DNA of 64,000 bases, from contig CAZFVY010000007.1 of assembly GCA_964522665.1 (NCBI GenBank), positions 43,423-107,422 on the forward strand. Direction: 5' to 3'. The translations under genes and the position numbers were made by a program. The notes below the pieces were generated by a model that was given only the letters and a program-made list of their open reading frames with translations, had not been told where the DNA came from and searched no databases. The stretch comes from CAZFVY01 sp964522665 (GTDB lineage: Bacteria; Verrucomicrobiota; Verrucomicrobiia; Limisphaerales; CAZFVY01). Shown here piece after piece: positions 1 to 9,138 of this stretch. How positions within the stretch are numbered: position 1 is the first letter of the stretch; each line of letters starts with the position of its first letter.

Positions 1-2
1 TC

Positions 3-860
3 CGTTACGACGAATGCCAGCGGGGAATGGTCGAGCACGCGATGCGATTGGTCGTGAAGCGCACGCGGGTCGGCCCGATTTACCCGGCCACGCACCAGGC
101 GTCGGTGGGCAACTCGACCAATACGAATATTCCCGCGATGGGCCAGCGGTTGCGTCTCAAGGCGAGTTTCAATATCCCGACCAATTGGACGCAGCAGGAA
201 CAGGCCGTGTTGCGTGGCCTCAAGAAGCATGGCGCCATCGTGGCGGATAACGGCGGCTTTTTCTCGATTTCGGTCGCGCCGGACAATCGCTATCCGGCCG
301 GCGCGTTCGATCATCTGTCCACGATTTCGATCACCAATTTCGAAGTGATCCAGACGACCGGCGCCACGGAAGGCCCGCGCGCGCCGAATCCGCCGTCGGT
401 CAAGGCGGGGCCGAATCAGGCGTTGAACGCCCTCGGCGCGATCACGCTGGGCGGTTACGTCGCGTATCAGGGCGTTGCGCCGGCGATTCAGTGGCGGGTG
501 TACGCGGGACCTGGTCCGGTGAACTTCGGCGACTCAACCCAGACCAACACGACGGCGACTTTTTCCGCGCCGGGGACGTACACGCTCATCTTGAGCGCCG
601 ACGATGGCGTTCACGCCGTGGCTTATGACGCGATGACGGCGCAGGTGAATTTGGGTTTGACCGCGAGCATCGCGGCTGCTGGCGCCGGCGCGGGCGGGGG
701 ATTCGTGATTCAATGGACCGGGGGAACGCCGCCCTTCGCGGTGGAGGAATCCGCGAGCCTTCCGACGACAAGTTGGCAGTCGATCATGACCACGTCGGTT
801 AATACGGTGACCGTGCCTTCGCTCGGCGCCGCAGGGTACTTCCGGGTGCGGTCCAATTGA
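3..860 (+). CDS. Secreted PKD-type protein, 3' part only
   Basis: The reading frame is open from the first complete codon of the window (position 3), so the gene begins upstream. About 285 residues are visible. The first part (through YPATHQASVG and MGQRLRLKASFNI) resembles large exported proteins common in Verrucomicrobia. Residues roughly 125-215 form a PKD/REJ-like beta-sandwich (SVKAGPNQAL... and ATFSAPGTYTLILSADDG). The last 60 residues (FVIQWTGGTPPFAVEESASL, then W, ending GYFRVRSN) match the short C-terminal module seen in other exported proteins of this window. Function is unknown; the likely location is the cell surface or outside the cell. No catalytic motif is seen. Confidence 0.75.
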   Translation, partial: RYDECQRGMVEHAMRLVVKRTRVGPIYPATHQASVGNSTNTNIPAMGQRLRLKASFNIPTNWTQQEQAVLRGLKKHGAIVADNGGFFSISVAPDNRYPAGAFDHLSTISITNFEVIQTTGATEGPRAPNPPSVKAGPNQALNALGAITLGGYVAYQGVAPAIQWRVYAGPGPVNFGDSTQTNTTATFSAPGTYTLILSADDGVHAVAYDAMTAQVNLGLTASIAAAGAGAGGGFVIQWTGGTPPFAVEESASLPTTSWQSIMTTSVNTVTVPSLGAAGYFRVRSN

Positions 861-1029
861 CAACGTTACGGGCGAATGAGACGGCAGAATCAACAATTCG
901 TGAGCAGAGCGCGCGGACTTGCTCGTTACGGGGATCCCTTGTCATCGTTGGGTCTCAACTCCCACGCGCGATCAGCATTATCGCAGATTTAGACGCATAA
1001 CGAGGTAGCCGTCATCAGGGGTGAGCGTG

Positions 1030-1210
1030 AGGCGTTGAAGCTCAGCGGCCCGCCGACCTTCGCTCCATCATGAAACGAGGAGTAGTTGTCAATACTAAGA
1101 ACCGACCCCTTCTTGGGATGACCGCCAGGCGTTGAAGCTCAGCAATCGTCCGACGTTCGCACCGTGACGAAACGAGGAATAGTTGCCAATACTAAGAACC
1201 GACCCCTTCT
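1030..1210. repeat. Imperfect direct repeat, two units of about 83 bp
   Basis: Unit 1 is at 1030-1112 and unit 2 at 1127-1210, a period of about 98 bp. Both start AGGCGTTGAAGCTCAGC and end AATACTAAGAACCGACCCCT, with substitutions between. They fill most of the gap between the 3' ends of the flanking convergent genes. Read on the minus strand, the stretch just left of unit 1 (about 981-1045) translates as ELQRLTLTPDDGYLVMRLNL and then stops, which could be a coding remnant. No hairpin typical of a terminator was seen in the units. Confidence 0.65.
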
Positions 1211-1271
1211 GAGTGTGCTTCGATTAACGAGAGGCTTGCGGACGTTCGCGCGTTCACGTGGCGGCGCGACG

Positions 1272-3332
1272 TCACAAGCCCGACCGGACCCGGTAGAAGC
1301 GATGCGAGGCGCCGACGGAGGAGGTGGTAAACCGAAAGTTGCCGCCAGACGTGACGGTCTGGAGAGCGGCGCCGGCGTCGGTCGCCCATGGGCCAGAAAG
1401 GGCATCCGCGGCTTCCAACGAATAATTGGCGCCGGTTCCATTGGTCACCAGAAAATCGAGTTGGACTTGCCCGCCGTTGTTCCACTGCAACGACTGGATT
1501 GTGATGCCGATGGGGTTCGTGGTCGCCGTGATCGCCTTGGCGGGTCCGTAGCTCAGCCAGCGGCCGGAAACCAGCGGCCGAACTTGCAACCGATAATCGC
1601 CCGGCGCCGGGGGGTTGAAGGCGAAGGTGTTGGCGGTCGTCACGGTGGAGGCGACGTCCGTCAGTTGGGAGGTATCGGTGAACGCAATATCATCGAAGTA
1701 CCAACCGACCTGACCCAACAGCCAGGGTTGGTAGTAATTGCCATAAGCGTATTGGTAGCGAAAGCGGACCTGCAGGACTTGTCCCGCGTAGGCGCTCAAC
1801 GGGATCACAATTTGCTCGTAAGCGGATTGGCCGGCGTCATCGGTCCCTTGGCGACTCCAAACGGTTTCCCAGGAGGAGGCGTCATTCGTGGAGACCTGGA
1901 CTTGCGCGATCTCGCCCGACCCGGCGTAAACCAATTGGCTCGCGAATTGAAGGGCGCTGTTTGGTCCGGGATACAGCGTCTGGTTCAGCGACAACGTCTG
2001 ATCGGACGGCGGGTTGGCGTGCGCGAGATGGAAGGCGGCGCCGCCGAGCAAGGGAAGTCCCGGATCGATCGGGGCGTATCCCCCGGAGGTGTTCGCGGTG
2101 AAGTCCGCGGTTGGGTCATTCTCGGCGGCCTCGACGGTCGTGAACGGCGTCAGTCGCGCCTGCCGAAATTCGTAGCTGGCGGCGGCGCCGACCGGGGAGA
2201 AGGTGTAAGGGGTCGGCTGATTGACCCCCACCTGGTCGAGACCGGCGATCGCGGCCGGCGCGTACGTGGGCACGTAGTCGGCCTTGAGATTCGCGTTGGC
2301 CGAGACGACGACGTCCAAGCTGAAGTTCGGGAGATTGTTCCCCGAGAAAGTCACCTGATACGCGCCGTTGCCGGGCGCCGGGACGGAGTAGCCGCCCGAG
2401 TTCGCGGTGACGGCGTAACTGGACGAGCCGCTGAGGCTTACCGTGAGGCCGCCAATCCCTTCCCCCGGATCATAAACGCCGTTGCCATTAAGATCATAGT
2501 AGGCGACCCCGGTGATGAAGGGAGTGAGGCCGTTGCGCGACCCGAAATCCTGGGTGACGAGCTGCGGACCGACGGCGCCGCTGACGCCATCGACGACCCC
2601 AATACCGATTTCCCGAAAGCTCGGGTTGTGAATATTGCTGCGATGTCCGGCGGGCGATTGCATCCCGCCCGGCCCGTAGCCCCAATCGACTTCGAACCCG
2701 GCATGGCCAAAAAAAACGTCCTCGGCGTACGCGAAAACGTTCTCGCCCGCGGTGCTGAAGGTGTAGCCGGCGCCGGTGATTCGGTCGAAAGGACTGCCGT
2801 TGTCCCAGGAATTATCGTGACCCTGAAACTGATTGGTAAACATGTCCCCCGAGTGCAATCGCGCGGAGGCGATCAGTTGCGCGTTGAACGACAGGGGCGG
2901 CGCCGGCGCGATGGCGTTGAACTGGTTCGTCAAGGCGTTGAGGTCCACGTTATAATAGACGTAAACCGAGCGCACGCCGGGATCGGTGGTCGTCGCCAGC
3001 GCGGCCCCCTGCGCCGCCGGATTCGCCCGCGCCCGGTTGATGAGCTCGAGGTAAAGCTGTTCCTCGTCGGTCGGGTCGCCGATCGAATATCGGTTCACGC
3101 TAAGCGGCCGGAAGGGCGAGACCGCCGGCGCGCCGGGACGCAGCTCGGTCGGGGGCGGTGGCGGCGGCGCCTCGGGCGTAACCCCGCGAGTCAGGACGGG
3201 AAAGAGCGTGGCCGCGCGGAGGTTGATAACCACCAAAAATGGGAGCGCGGCGGCGAAATACACCCAACGGGCGATTCGCCGCGAATCACCGATTGGGCCT
3301 TTGAGGCGCAAATTCATCACGGAAAACTGCAA
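1272..3332 (-). CDS. Exported CAP (SCP/PR1)-domain protein
   Basis: 686 residues. A hydrophobic segment at about 22-42 (VYFAAALPFLVVINLRAAT) is a signal peptide or anchor. Next comes a proline-rich linker (TPEAPPPPPPTELRP). A CAP domain follows at about 85-245: EEQLYLELINRARANP, SGDMFTNQFQGHDN, AGENVF and AGHRSNIHNPSFREIGIG carry the usual His/Glu cavity pattern. An SdrD-B/carboxypeptidase-regulatory-like fold follows at about 255-345 (VAYYDLNGNGVYDPGEGIGG). The middle resembles a MAM/jelly-roll binding domain (SWETVWSRQG... WYFDDIAF). The end is the shared C-terminal module (NYSLEAADALSGPW ... HRFYRVRSGL). CAP proteins are extracellular with varied and often unknown bacterial roles. The gene is transcribed divergently from the next one. 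Confidence 0.85.
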   Translation of the reverse strand: MQFSVMNLRLKGPIGDSRRIARWVYFAAALPFLVVINLRAATLFPVLTRGVTPEAPPPPPPTELRPGAPAVSPFRPLSVNRYSIGDPTDEEQLYLELINRARANPAAQGAALATTTDPGVRSVYVYYNVDLNALTNQFNAIAPAPPLSFNAQLIASARLHSGDMFTNQFQGHDNSWDNGSPFDRITGAGYTFSTAGENVFAYAEDVFFGHAGFEVDWGYGPGGMQSPAGHRSNIHNPSFREIGIGVVDGVSGAVGPQLVTQDFGSRNGLTPFITGVAYYDLNGNGVYDPGEGIGGLTVSLSGSSSYAVTANSGGYSVPAPGNGAYQVTFSGNNLPNFSLDVVVSANANLKADYVPTYAPAAIAGLDQVGVNQPTPYTFSPVGAAASYEFRQARLTPFTTVEAAENDPTADFTANTSGGYAPIDPGLPLLGGAAFHLAHANPPSDQTLSLNQTLYPGPNSALQFASQLVYAGSGEIAQVQVSTNDASSWETVWSRQGTDDAGQSAYEQIVIPLSAYAGQVLQVRFRYQYAYGNYYQPWLLGQVGWYFDDIAFTDTSQLTDVASTVTTANTFAFNPPAPGDYRLQVRPLVSGRWLSYGPAKAITATTNPIGITIQSLQWNNGGQVQLDFLVTNGTGANYSLEAADALSGPWATDAGAALQTVTSGGNFRFTTSSVGASHRFYRVRSGL

Positions 3333-3663
3333 CTAAAACCCAATAGCACAACGTATGCCACGCCCCCGGAATGCCTCCTTGGCCCCGAGCTGCCACGGGT
3401 ACGCTGGGGCGATCTGGGTTTGGGCCAACGGGCCTCGCAAATGTGCGACCATGATTCTCAACGGGCCGCCGGACCGTCTGGTTTTCGCCAGCGGCGTGGA
3501 CGCTCGCCCCGCCCCGACCTCCGCGCGGCGCCGGATTTAGCTTTGATCGGGCGCGCGCGATTGGATAAACTCTCGAGTGAAACAGAACGCGTGAGGGATG
3601 GCGTGCCAGCAATCGCCGGACCCGGGCCGTCCGTCACGCCGCAATCATTCTAATGACTTGAAT
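3333..3663. other. Divergent intergenic region, no gene seen
   Basis: 331 bp between two divergently transcribed genes for exported proteins, so it should hold both promoters. Open frames here continue from antisense shadows and start upstream of the ATG at 3664. They show no signal-peptide logic. No clear -35/-10 pair or inverted repeat could be picked out. Confidence 0.5.
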
Positions 3664-5946
3664 ATGAGGCGTTCAACTTTGATCCCGCGGCTCCGAATTT
3701 CTTCGCGCGTCGGCGCTGTCGCTGGCCGACTAACAGTTATGCTCGCCCTCGCCTTCGCGCTCTTTAGCGGCGCCGCCGCCAGCGGGTGGGCGCAGGGAAA
3801 TCTGTTGCGCAATCCCGGGTTCGAGGAAAGCGCCGCGAGCGGGGAGTTGCCGGCCGGGTGGTCGGTCACGGCGGACAGCCAGAAGAAGGCGTCGGCAAGC
3901 GAGACCGATCCGCACGCGGGAAAACGTTGCCTGGCCATCCCGGCCTTCAGTTCGGTCGAGCAGCTTATCGAGAACGTCAAGGCCGGAGCCTACGTCGGCC
4001 GTTTTTGGGTCAAGTCCGAAACGGAGCAGCGGGTCACGGCGATTCTGACCGACCCGGCGCGCCCGTGGGCGGTTTACAATTATTCCGAAACCAAGGTTCC
4101 GGCGGGTCAATGGACGGTGGTCGAAGTTTTTTGCGCGGTGGACCGCGACGGATCGTTGACGTTCACCGTGGGCGGGATGTCGAAGGAATTTCACGCCTAC
4201 CACGGCGCCGAGGCGGAAATGCGGTCGCCGATTCTGGTGGATGATTGCGAACTCACGCGATACGAGCCGCCGACGGCGCCCGCGCTGAGAATCTGGGACG
4301 CCAAGCTCGACGAATCGACCGCGCTGACATTGCCGCCGGCGGGTCGCTTGCTCGAGGCGGGCGCGGCGAGCGCCAACATTTCGGAAGCGCCGGTCTTCCA
4401 GGCGCGGCATCTGGCCGGCACGGTTCGGAAATCCGACGGCGGATTGGTGATCTACGCGTCGGACGGCAAGACGCTCAAGCGGCGCGCGGTCGTCGCGCCA
4501 AGCCCGGCGTTCAAGGTCGCGGAGATCACCCAGGTCACCGCCGCCGGGCGGACCGGCCTGCGGATCACCGCCGCCGGGGGCGGCGCCAGTTACACGGCGT
4601 GGGTTTCGCCGCAGGGAAGCCTCACGATTGAACCGCACAATATCCCGCAGTTTATCGCGCGGGAGGCGCGGATGAGCTACGGGATTCTGCCGTCGTTCGT
4701 CGGCAGCGACATTTGCTACGCGCCCGCGAAGCTGACGGGATCGGCGCGGGTCGCGATGCCTTCGACGCAATGGTTCGTCGGCTTGCTGGAGGGGCACGAC
4801 AGCATGCTGGTGGCGGCGTGGGATTCGCCCGCGCAGGCGGTTTCGCTCGGGCTGTCCGGGACCGGCGAGCAACGCGTGATCGACTCGCTCGCCATCGACA
4901 CGGGCGCGGGAGGGTTCGGGCTTTCGTTGGTGGAACATGCCGGCCTTTGGGCGAAGGAACCGCTGAAGGAAGACTATTTGGGCGACTACACGCCGCTCGG
5001 CTGGGAACGCCCCTTCCCCGCGCGGTGGATGGCGGAGTTTTTTGCCAGCCCGGGCGGCAAGGCGTCGTTCCACGAGCCGTACAACGACTATTCCTTTCCG
5101 ATCGCCTACGCCAAGACGCGGATGTGGGGCGTCTGGTTCGAGGATTGGAATCATTATCCGTTTTATTTTGACGGGGCCAAAACCATCGCGCATTTCGAGA
5201 AGAGCTTTGTGCCGCAGGGTGACGCGCTGTTCTACAATTTGGAACCGGCGGCGGCGGACCTTTACTCACCGTGCGAGATCGTCCAGCAAATCCTCGGGCC
5301 GGAGAAGGCCGCGGCGCTGTTCGACTTCGACGCCAACGGGCTGCGCAAGTTGAAATACTCGACGCCCGCGCTGTTCATGTATGATCGCCCGGTTTGCGCC
5401 ACGACCACGCACCTAGCGCACATCAAGGAAGAGGAGAAGCCGACGGTGGGCGTGAATCTGGCCACGCATCTTTTCGAGTTCATCCGTGAGATTCGCGGGC
5501 GCGTGGACCAATACGCGGCGTACTTCGGCCTGCTAAAAACCTATCTGGCCGAACAGAAGTCCGCCCATCCCGAGCTGGGGCCGTACATCGGCGACCTCGA
5601 ACGTCTGGTGACCCAGGCGCAGGCGAACACGAACAAGGTTTACGTGACTCCGCTCGCCAGCGTTCAAGCCCGGACGGACTCGATGAAGAAACTGCTCGCG
5701 GTCGGAAAAGGGGACGGCTTCGACTGCGGCAGTCTCGACGTGCGCGGTCCCGCCGGCGAGCAGGACGATCTTTGCCGCCACTACAACCGCCTCGTGCTGC
5801 GGCTCGAGCAAACGGCCGCCCTCCAGAGCGGTGATTCGCCGGCCAAGGCGGCCATCGCCCAGGAAATCTGGACGCGTTCGCGTGAGGTTCTGCGGCGACC
5901 GACGCGCTGGGAATCGCGCCGCACGCTTTATTTCTTCGAGCCGTGA
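3664..5946 (+). CDS. Exported protein of unknown function, CBM-like N-terminus
   Basis: 760 residues. The start is placed at the ATG giving MRRSTLIPRLRI followed by a hydrophobic core (LTVMLALAFALFSGAAASGW) that reads as a signal peptide. The 22 in-frame codons upstream lack signal character. Mature residues about 45-190 begin NLLRNPGFEE, the typical opening of a carbohydrate-binding-module-like jelly roll, and continue PAGWSVTADS and VPAGQWTVVEVF. The central and C-terminal parts (YGILPSFVGSD, WGVWFEDWNHYPFYFDG) match no family I can name, and no catalytic signature is visible. The tail is charged and helical. It sits immediately before a lipoprotein gene on the same strand, probably in one operon. 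A role in the periplasm or at the surface is inferred from the leader only. Confidence 0.7.
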   Translation: MRRSTLIPRLRISSRVGAVAGRLTVMLALAFALFSGAAASGWAQGNLLRNPGFEESAASGELPAGWSVTADSQKKASASETDPHAGKRCLAIPAFSSVEQLIENVKAGAYVGRFWVKSETEQRVTAILTDPARPWAVYNYSETKVPAGQWTVVEVFCAVDRDGSLTFTVGGMSKEFHAYHGAEAEMRSPILVDDCELTRYEPPTAPALRIWDAKLDESTALTLPPAGRLLEAGAASANISEAPVFQARHLAGTVRKSDGGLVIYASDGKTLKRRAVVAPSPAFKVAEITQVTAAGRTGLRITAAGGGASYTAWVSPQGSLTIEPHNIPQFIAREARMSYGILPSFVGSDICYAPAKLTGSARVAMPSTQWFVGLLEGHDSMLVAAWDSPAQAVSLGLSGTGEQRVIDSLAIDTGAGGFGLSLVEHAGLWAKEPLKEDYLGDYTPLGWERPFPARWMAEFFASPGGKASFHEPYNDYSFPIAYAKTRMWGVWFEDWNHYPFYFDGAKTIAHFEKSFVPQGDALFYNLEPAAADLYSPCEIVQQILGPEKAAALFDFDANGLRKLKYSTPALFMYDRPVCATTTHLAHIKEEEKPTVGVNLATHLFEFIREIRGRVDQYAAYFGLLKTYLAEQKSAHPELGPYIGDLERLVTQAQANTNKVYVTPLASVQARTDSMKKLLAVGKGDGFDCGSLDVRGPAGEQDDLCRHYNRLVLRLEQTAALQSGDSPAKAAIAQEIWTRSREVLRRPTRWESRRTLYFFEP

Positions 5947-5957
5947 GAGCGCCGGAT

Positions 5958-6839
5958 ATGACAATCTTTCATCGCGCCGGGGCGCGGGCGGCGTGCCTCG
6001 CGGCCGGCTTGATCCTGGCCGGGTGCGGCGGGCCATCAAAACCTGCGGAAGTGGCCGCAACTCCAACGGTGAAGACCGCCTCGGGCGCGGAGATGGTCTA
6101 TATTCCGCCCGGCGAATTCATCATGGGCCTGGCCGAGGGACCGATCGACGCGAAGCCGGCGCACGCGGTCAAAGTCGATGGCTTCCTGATGGACCGCTTC
6201 GAAGTGACGCAGGAGGTTTATGAAAAAGTTCGCGGCCAGAATCCGTCCCGGCAGAAAGGCCCGAAGAATCCCGTCGAGCAGACGACCTGGTCGAGCGCGG
6301 TGAAATTCTGCAACGCGCGGTCGGTCCTGGAGGGGCTGAGTCCCTGCTACGACACCAACTCCTGGACCTGTAATTTCGACGCCAGCGGCTATCGCCTGCC
6401 GACCGAGGCCGAGTGGGAATACGCCTGCCGGGCCGGCGCCACGAATCAATACTACTTTGGCGACCGGCCGGAGAAACTGAAATCGTTCGCCTGGTTCGAA
6501 GGCAACTCGCAGGCGAAGCCGCACGCGGTGGGCCATTGGGAGCCGAACGCCTGGGGACTGTGCGACATGCTGGGCAACGTCGCGGAATGGTGCAATGATT
6601 TCTACAGTCCCAAGTATTACAAGAGCAGCCCGCGGGAAAATCCGCGCGGCCCGGCGGACGGCGAGAAGCGGGTCTTGCGCGGCGGCGCGTGGTCGAGCGC
6701 CGCGGAGAATTGCACCGTCTGGGCGCGCAACTGTGACGAGGCCGGCTTTACGGACGTCTGCCTGACGATGGATTCCGATGGCTTTCGCTGCGTGCGCCGG
6801 GCCACGCCCGCGGAGTTGGCCGCGCTTAAGGCGCGTTAG
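5958..6839 (+). CDS. SUMF1/formylglycine-generating-enzyme-like lipoprotein
   Basis: 293 residues. The ATG at 5958 gives MTIFHRAGARAACLAAG followed by the lipobox LILAGC, so it is a predicted lipoprotein. A GTG at 5943, overlapping the previous stop, is an alternative start. Residues about 40-285 form an FGE-sulfatase (SUMF1) domain: EMVYIPPGEFIMG, FEVTQEVYEKV, YRLPTEAEWEYACRAGAT, WGLCDMLGNVAEWCNDFY, RVLRGGAWSS and GFRCVRR. True FGEs use a closely spaced Cys pair near the C-terminus. Here the cysteines are C-x6-C (ENCTVWARNC), so activity cannot be assumed. Many bacterial members are non-catalytic binding modules. It follows the preceding gene by 11 bp and is probably co-transcribed with it. 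Confidence 0.85.
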   Translation: MTIFHRAGARAACLAAGLILAGCGGPSKPAEVAATPTVKTASGAEMVYIPPGEFIMGLAEGPIDAKPAHAVKVDGFLMDRFEVTQEVYEKVRGQNPSRQKGPKNPVEQTTWSSAVKFCNARSVLEGLSPCYDTNSWTCNFDASGYRLPTEAEWEYACRAGATNQYYFGDRPEKLKSFAWFEGNSQAKPHAVGHWEPNAWGLCDMLGNVAEWCNDFYSPKYYKSSPRENPRGPADGEKRVLRGGAWSSAAENCTVWARNCDEAGFTDVCLTMDSDGFRCVRRATPAELAALKAR

Positions 6840-6946
6840 TCGCGGGCGGGGTTGGCCCGATGCGGCGCTAAGAACGACGGCCCGAGATCGACTCGGATCG
6901 TGCGGCGGGTTTTGGGAGTGGTGGGAGAATTGTCAAAAGGAATTGA

Positions 6947-8098
6947 TTGAAGCGTCGTTGGTGGAAACTCGGACTGATCTTGGCCGTAGGCGTCGTGGCC
7001 GGCGGAGTCGTTTGGACCTGGCGCCAACCGCCGGAGCCGTCGTACCAGGGGAAGTCGGCGACCGAATGGATCGAGCTGCAACTCAGTGAGGGATTCCGGT
7101 TTAATCCGGACGTGGACAAGGCGTTCGCGGCGATGGGGCCGGCCGCCGAGCCGTACGTCGTTACCGCGCTGCGGCATCGCAATTCATGGCGTCAAAGCCC
7201 TCGCTACGCGAAGCTGTTTAGGAGCCTTCCCTGGTTCGCGCGCAAGCGCCTGCCGATGCCACCGCCGCAATGGAACACCCGGGGTGATAATTGGTCGGTC
7301 GCCGGCCAGGCGCTCCGGGCCATGGGGCCGGGGCTGGATTCGTATCTGCCTTCGCTCGCTCGGGACGGCAACGTGCAGGTGCGGCGAGCGGCCGCCGTCC
7401 TTTTGGATGCGGCTCCGGGCGACGCGCGGGTGGCTCGCAGGCTGATTCTGTCGGCGTTGGCCGACCCGGACGCCGAGGTGCGTTTCTTGGCGCTGGGGGC
7501 GACCCCGAGGCTCGACGACTCCGTAATTCCGTTGCTCATTGGCTTCCTGGAAAAGGCCAGGAGCACGAATACTTATGAGCTTGGCGCCCTGGGAATGGCC
7601 GCGCAACAGTTAGGCCGCCGGGGGATTCAGGCGCGCGCGGCCGTTCCGGCATTAACGAAGCTATTGGGCGATAACAACGAGCACCTGCGTCTGCGCGCGA
7701 AACTGGCGTTATTGGAAATCGAGCGCCGGCCGGAAGTCCTCGCGTCGGTGGTCAACGAACTCAGCGCCGCTAACGACTTTAGCGCCCAGCTTGCGATTCT
7801 TGAGTCGCTCGGCCGTCTCGGGCCGGACGCGCGCGCGGCCGTGCCGACGCTGGTTAACCTTTGGCGGATGGCTTCCGACCAGATGCGCGAGCCAGAGCGA
7901 GCGCTTTCGCTGGGCGGTCCGGGAGTGGTCGCGGTTAAAGCGGCGGCTGGCCCGAGCGATCCGATTAAGGCGGACGATCAGGGAGCCAAGGAAAGACGCG
8001 CGGCTCAGGCGAGTTGGACCGGCGCATTTCGCGTCGCGTGTGAACGATGTTTGAAGCAGATCGCGCCGGAGGTCGCCGTGCGGGAGGGGATTCCATGA
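6947..8098 (+). CDS. Membrane-anchored HEAT-repeat protein, paralogue 1 of 5
   Basis: 383 residues. The start is a TTG preceded by AAAAGGAA at the right spacing, giving a basic start (MKRRWWK) and one N-terminal transmembrane segment (LGLILAVGVVAGGVVW). A signature PPEPSYQGKSATEWI follows, then helical HEAT-type repeats (VQVRRAAAVLLDA, DDSVIPLLIGFLEK, AAVPALTKLLGD, ARAAVPTLVNLWR). It ends with IAPEVAVREGIP, the C-terminal motif shared by all five copies. It is the longest copy, with an extra stretch near residues 325-350 rich in Lys/Asp. HEAT repeats usually mediate protein binding; the function is not known. It heads a five-gene array in which each stop overlaps the next start by ATGA. Confidence 0.8.
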   Translation: MKRRWWKLGLILAVGVVAGGVVWTWRQPPEPSYQGKSATEWIELQLSEGFRFNPDVDKAFAAMGPAAEPYVVTALRHRNSWRQSPRYAKLFRSLPWFARKRLPMPPPQWNTRGDNWSVAGQALRAMGPGLDSYLPSLARDGNVQVRRAAAVLLDAAPGDARVARRLILSALADPDAEVRFLALGATPRLDDSVIPLLIGFLEKARSTNTYELGALGMAAQQLGRRGIQARAAVPALTKLLGDNNEHLRLRAKLALLEIERRPEVLASVVNELSAANDFSAQLAILESLGRLGPDARAAVPTLVNLWRMASDQMREPERALSLGGPGVVAVKAAAGPSDPIKADDQGAKERRAAQASWTGAFRVACERCLKQIAPEVAVREGIP

Positions 8099-9138
8099 AC
8101 CGTCGCGGTTGGATCATCGTTGGCGTGTCGGCGGCGCTGGCGGTCGCGGCGGCGACCGGGTTGATTTGGGGACAGCGCCTCCCACCGGAGCCGTCTTTTG
8201 AGGGGAAGCCAGCGACCTATTGGATCGACCGCATTCTGGATGGGAGCATGGGCGACTATTCGGATACCAGTGTGTTTCGGGACATGGGAATGGCGGCGGA
8301 GCCGTACGTGGTGGCGGCCTTGCGGCGGCGCAACGGCTGGCGGCAAAGCCAAGGCTACGCCAAGCTGCGCGCGTGGCTTCCCCGACATTTGCGCGCGCAA
8401 CTGCCAGGCCCGCGGACACTGCCCCCGAACGACATGCGGTTGCCCATGCAGGCCGCGGCGGCATTGCTGCAAATCGGTAATTGCGGTCGGTTCTTGCCGT
8501 CGTTGGCCCACGACCCAAACGTGCTCGTGCGTCGCACGGCATTTTGGTTGGCGGGATCGGGAGTATGGCGTGGACCGCTGCCCGCTCCGATGTTGTTCGC
8601 CGGCGTCAAAGATTCGGACGCGATGGTGCGCCAACTCGCGGTGGCCGGTTCGCGGTCCCTCGACGACACGGTGATTCCGCTCCTTATCACCGCTCTCGAC
8701 GACGATGACGGGGCCGGGAAGGGCCAGCGGGTTCCGGTGCGGGCGGAAGCGGCGCGCGAGCTGGGCTTGCGGGGAGAACGCGCGCGCGCCGCGGTTCCCA
8801 AACTCGAAGGTCTGCTCCAAGTCCGTCCGCGTGATACGCGCATGTGCGCGCTGATCGCGTTGGCGCGGATCGACCATCGTCACGACCGGCTGGCCGCGCT
8901 CATCAACGAATTGGACACCCTCCCGCCCGAGCGCCTCGAGATTGTCTCCGCGATCGGCGTTTGCGGGACGGCCGCGGCCGAGGCGGCGCCCACCCTGGTC
9001 AAGGTATGGAAAGCCGAGGCGGAAGCCGCGGGTAGTTCCGCCAGTGACGCGAGTTTCGCGCGGCTGGTGCGTCGGGCCGTCGTGGAGGCTTTGAAGCGGA
9101 TCGCGCCGGATGTGGCCGCGCGGGAGGGGATCCAATGA
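8095..9138 (+). CDS. Membrane-anchored HEAT-repeat protein, paralogue 2 of 5
   Basis: 347 residues. The ATG at 8095 overlaps the previous TGA (ATGA) and is preceded by GGAGGGG 5 nt upstream, within the codons for the upstream REGIP tail. An earlier in-frame ATG at 8047 would read antisense-like sequence before the anchor and is rejected. Layout: MNRRGWIIVGV transmembrane segment, PPEPSFEGKPATYWIDRIL signature, YVVAALRRRNGWRQSQGYAK, then HEAT repeats (VLVRRTAFWLAG, DDTVIPLLITALDD, ARAAVPKLEGLL, AAAEAAPTLVKVWK) and the terminal IAPDVAAREGIQ. The periplasmic or cytoplasmic side is uncertain; positively charged residues before the anchor favour an outside C-terminus. Function is unknown. Confidence 0.8.
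   Translation: MNRRGWIIVGVSAALAVAAATGLIWGQRLPPEPSFEGKPATYWIDRILDGSMGDYSDTSVFRDMGMAAEPYVVAALRRRNGWRQSQGYAKLRAWLPRHLRAQLPGPRTLPPNDMRLPMQAAAALLQIGNCGRFLPSLAHDPNVLVRRTAFWLAGSGVWRGPLPAPMLFAGVKDSDAMVRQLAVAGSRSLDDTVIPLLITALDDDDGAGKGQRVPVRAEAARELGLRGERARAAVPKLEGLLQVRPRDTRMCALIALARIDHRHDRLAALINELDTLPPERLEIVSAIGVCGTAAAEAAPTLVKVWKAEAEAAGSSASDASFARLVRRAVVEALKRIAPDVAAREGIQ

Noticed and set aside
1164..3653. 829-residue plus-strand open frame
   Set aside because: It is antisense to the CAP-domain gene, is Arg/Gly-rich without domains, and exists because of the high GC content.
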